Positions 7,421 through 8,234 of a stretch of DNA of 8,234 nt are shown here, in pieces. Source of the DNA: Deltaproteobacteria bacterium. Lineage in GTDB: Bacteria; Bdellovibrionota_C; UBA2361; SZUA-149; JADYYL01. Under the pieces are notes generated by a model. That model was given only the letters and a program-made list of their open reading frames with translations, was not told the origin of the DNA and did not search any database. A program made the translations under genes and the position numbers. Every line of letters starts with the position of its first letter. The first letter of the stretch is position 1. Location: positions 1-8,234 of the forward strand of contig JADYYL010000084.1 in the NCBI GenBank assembly GCA_020853655.1, written 5' to 3'.

Positions 7421-7470
7421 CGAGTGCACTGACAAATCAGCCTATGACGACTGACTTGTCAGAGCACTCG
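7421..7470. repeat. Imperfect 20-base inverted repeat just after the AAA+ gene
   Basis: The arms are 7421-7440 and 7451-7470, with a ten-base spacer. Eighteen of twenty positions pair; the mismatches are 7428/7463 and 7436/7455. The outer pair 7420/7471 also matches. The left arm begins seven bases after the AAA+ stop codon. No T-run follows the right arm, so it does not look like a standard intrinsic terminator. It could fold into a strong RNA hairpin that ends or stabilises the upstream message, or be a dimeric protein binding site. The pairing is seen directly; the role is inferred. Confidence 0.7.
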
Positions 7471-7595
7471 TCGGGGATGTCCTCATCTGCGGTGCGGGTC
7501 TCTCTCGACACCGCCACCGTTTCGTCCATCCATCTCGAAAACAGATCGTCCCCAGCTCAAGAACGATGATAGTATGATGCTTCTTTCAGAGGCTC

Positions 7596-7862
7596 ATGGA
7601 ACGACTCGTTTTCAATACTCCATCTCGTTTCGGCGAAGGCAACGGACCTTCGGGGCCGTTCGTGATGTTTACGCTCTTCTTCCTGGGCTTCCTCGCGATC
7701 TTCTCTTTGGGATTTGTCGTTTGGTATCTCATCGCTCCTCAGAGCGGTGAGCGCCTCGCTCGGAACCTTCAGCACGCCGTCAGTGGGGGCCAGGACCTCG
7801 TTGAACAGCGCGAGCGCGAGTTTCTCTTCCGGGACGAAGAGTCGATCCCGTTAAGTTATTAA
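7596..7862 (+). CDS. Small single-span membrane protein, unknown family
   Basis: This is an 88-residue protein I do not recognise. The N-terminal 21 residues are polar and Gly/Pro-rich. Residues 22-47 are a strong membrane helix rich in Phe, Leu and Gly, ending WYLIAP. The C-terminal 40 residues are charged (REREFLFRDEES) and probably form an amphipathic helix. By the positive-inside tendency the topology is unclear, because charged residues lie on both sides. A GAGG at 7589-7592 only three bases before the ATG is a close, suboptimal ribosome binding site. It lies between a MoxR-like ATPase and another membrane protein, so a role in the same membrane-associated process is possible. The coding call rests on the clean hydrophobic segment and ORF shape. 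Confidence 0.7.
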   Translation: MERLVFNTPSRFGEGNGPSGPFVMFTLFFLGFLAIFSLGFVVWYLIAPQSGERLARNLQHAVSGGQDLVEQREREFLFRDEESIPLSY

Positions 7863-7922
7863 TCTCTCTGATGAATTCTCCGGACGCATCGTAGGCCCTG
7901 CGTGCCCGTGTGCTCGATGTCG

Positions 7923-7934
7923 CGGATTAATCCG
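7923..7934. promoter_or_regulatory. Perfect 12-base palindrome, possible operator
   Basis: CGGATTAATCCG is fully self-complementary and lies 35 bases before the ATG of the last gene. Its symmetry suits a dimeric DNA-binding regulator. No regulator is known from the window and no clear -35/-10 pair is seen next to it, so the role is speculative. Confidence 0.25.
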
Positions 7935-7938
7935 TAAG

Positions 7939-7963
7939 CTTTTCGGCCAAAACAGCCGAAAAG
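7939..7963 (+). promoter_or_regulatory. Hairpin next to the ribosome binding site of the last gene
   Basis: CTTTTCGGC (7939-7947) pairs perfectly with GCCGAAAAG (7955-7963) over a seven-base loop. The right arm runs into the purine-rich AAGAGA (7961-7966) that is the only candidate Shine-Dalgarno for ATG 7970. Folding would partly hide that site, so a translational control role is possible. No T-run follows, so it is not a typical terminator. Confidence 0.4.
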
Positions 7964-7969
7964 AGACAG

Positions 7970-8234
7970 ATGGATACCGTCTACTGGATATGGGCGCTCT
8001 TGCCCCTTACGCTCCTGTTCATCACGCTGCGCGCGATCGCGAAGCGTGTTTTGAAACGACCTGGGATCGAGTATCCGGGCGACTACATTAAGCAGGTGAT
8101 CTACACGACAGTCTTTCTCTTCGTCGCGATTGGCATTGACCGCTTCCTGCTCGATGATTTTCTTTCAACGATTCCGCTCGGCGATGCAGACCCCCGAATC
8201 ATCCGATGGTTGCTCTACCCAGCAGTGCTCGGGA
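7970..8234 (+). CDS. N-terminus of a membrane protein, unknown (partial, runs off the end)
   Basis: The first 88 codons are present with no stop. The start ATG at 7970 follows a weak purine-rich AAGAGA. The reading begins MDTVYWIWALLPLTLLFITL, a membrane helix at about residues 5-20 with no signal cleavage site. A basic loop follows (RAIAKRVLKRPG), which suggests this side is cytoplasmic. A second helix at about residues 43-58 (VIYTTVFLFVAIGI) leads into an acidic stretch (LLDDFLSTIPLGDADP) and then the beginning of a third hydrophobic segment (WLLYPAVLG). This layout resembles the N-terminal part of a multi-pass membrane protein, for example a mechanosensitive-channel-like protein, but no family motif is present in this fragment. 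It was found by direct translation of the end of the window. Confidence 0.75.
   Translation, partial: MDTVYWIWALLPLTLLFITLRAIAKRVLKRPGIEYPGDYIKQVIYTTVFLFVAIGIDRFLLDDFLSTIPLGDADPRIIRWLLYPAVLG

Noticed and set aside
7573..7578. TATGAT as a -10 box for the 88-residue membrane protein
   Set aside because: It is a good match alone, but there is no -35-like hexamer at the right distance, and the hexamer lies in a local run of GATGATAGTATGATG that gives chance matches.

Overview
The window suggests a Gram-negative (diderm) bacterium with fairly GC-rich DNA. The evidence is an Mla-type lipid transport cluster with an outer-membrane-type lipoprotein and a GspE/PilB motor ATPase of a type II secretion or type IV pilus machine. 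Use of TTG and GTG starts, a signalling gene beside a motor ATPase, and a MoxR-like AAA+ protein would fit a deltaproteobacterial-grade lineage such as Myxococcota or Bdellovibrionota. That placement is an inference and weak. All recognised genes are on the + strand. No rRNA, tRNA, CRISPR array, insertion sequence or phage gene was seen.

Region 1 (1-2445) is an Mla/MCE phospholipid-trafficking operon: the last codons of a likely MlaE permease, an MlaF ATPase, an MlaD-type MCE protein, and an auxiliary lipoprotein of the PqiC/ABC_trans_aux type. Two of the junctions are ATGA overlaps, so translation is probably coupled. No MlaB or MlaC lies in the window.

Region 2 (2697-6290) is a two-gene signalling and motor unit. 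A soluble GAF-like histidine kinase is followed 30 bases later by a 770-residue GspE/PilB secretion ATPase carrying a complete response-regulator receiver domain at its C-terminus. The kinase has no other receiver partner in the window, so the simplest reading is that it phosphorylates the motor ATPase itself. This is the most interesting system here.

Region 3 (6476-8234) starts with a MoxR-like AAA+ ATPase. It is followed by a gap holding a striking 20-base imperfect inverted repeat, an 88-residue single-span membrane protein, and the start of a second membrane protein that runs off the end. A 12-base palindrome and a perfect 9-bp hairpin touching the probable ribosome binding site precede that last gene. 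The function of this region is unknown. MoxR proteins usually work with VWA-domain partners, and none is visible here.
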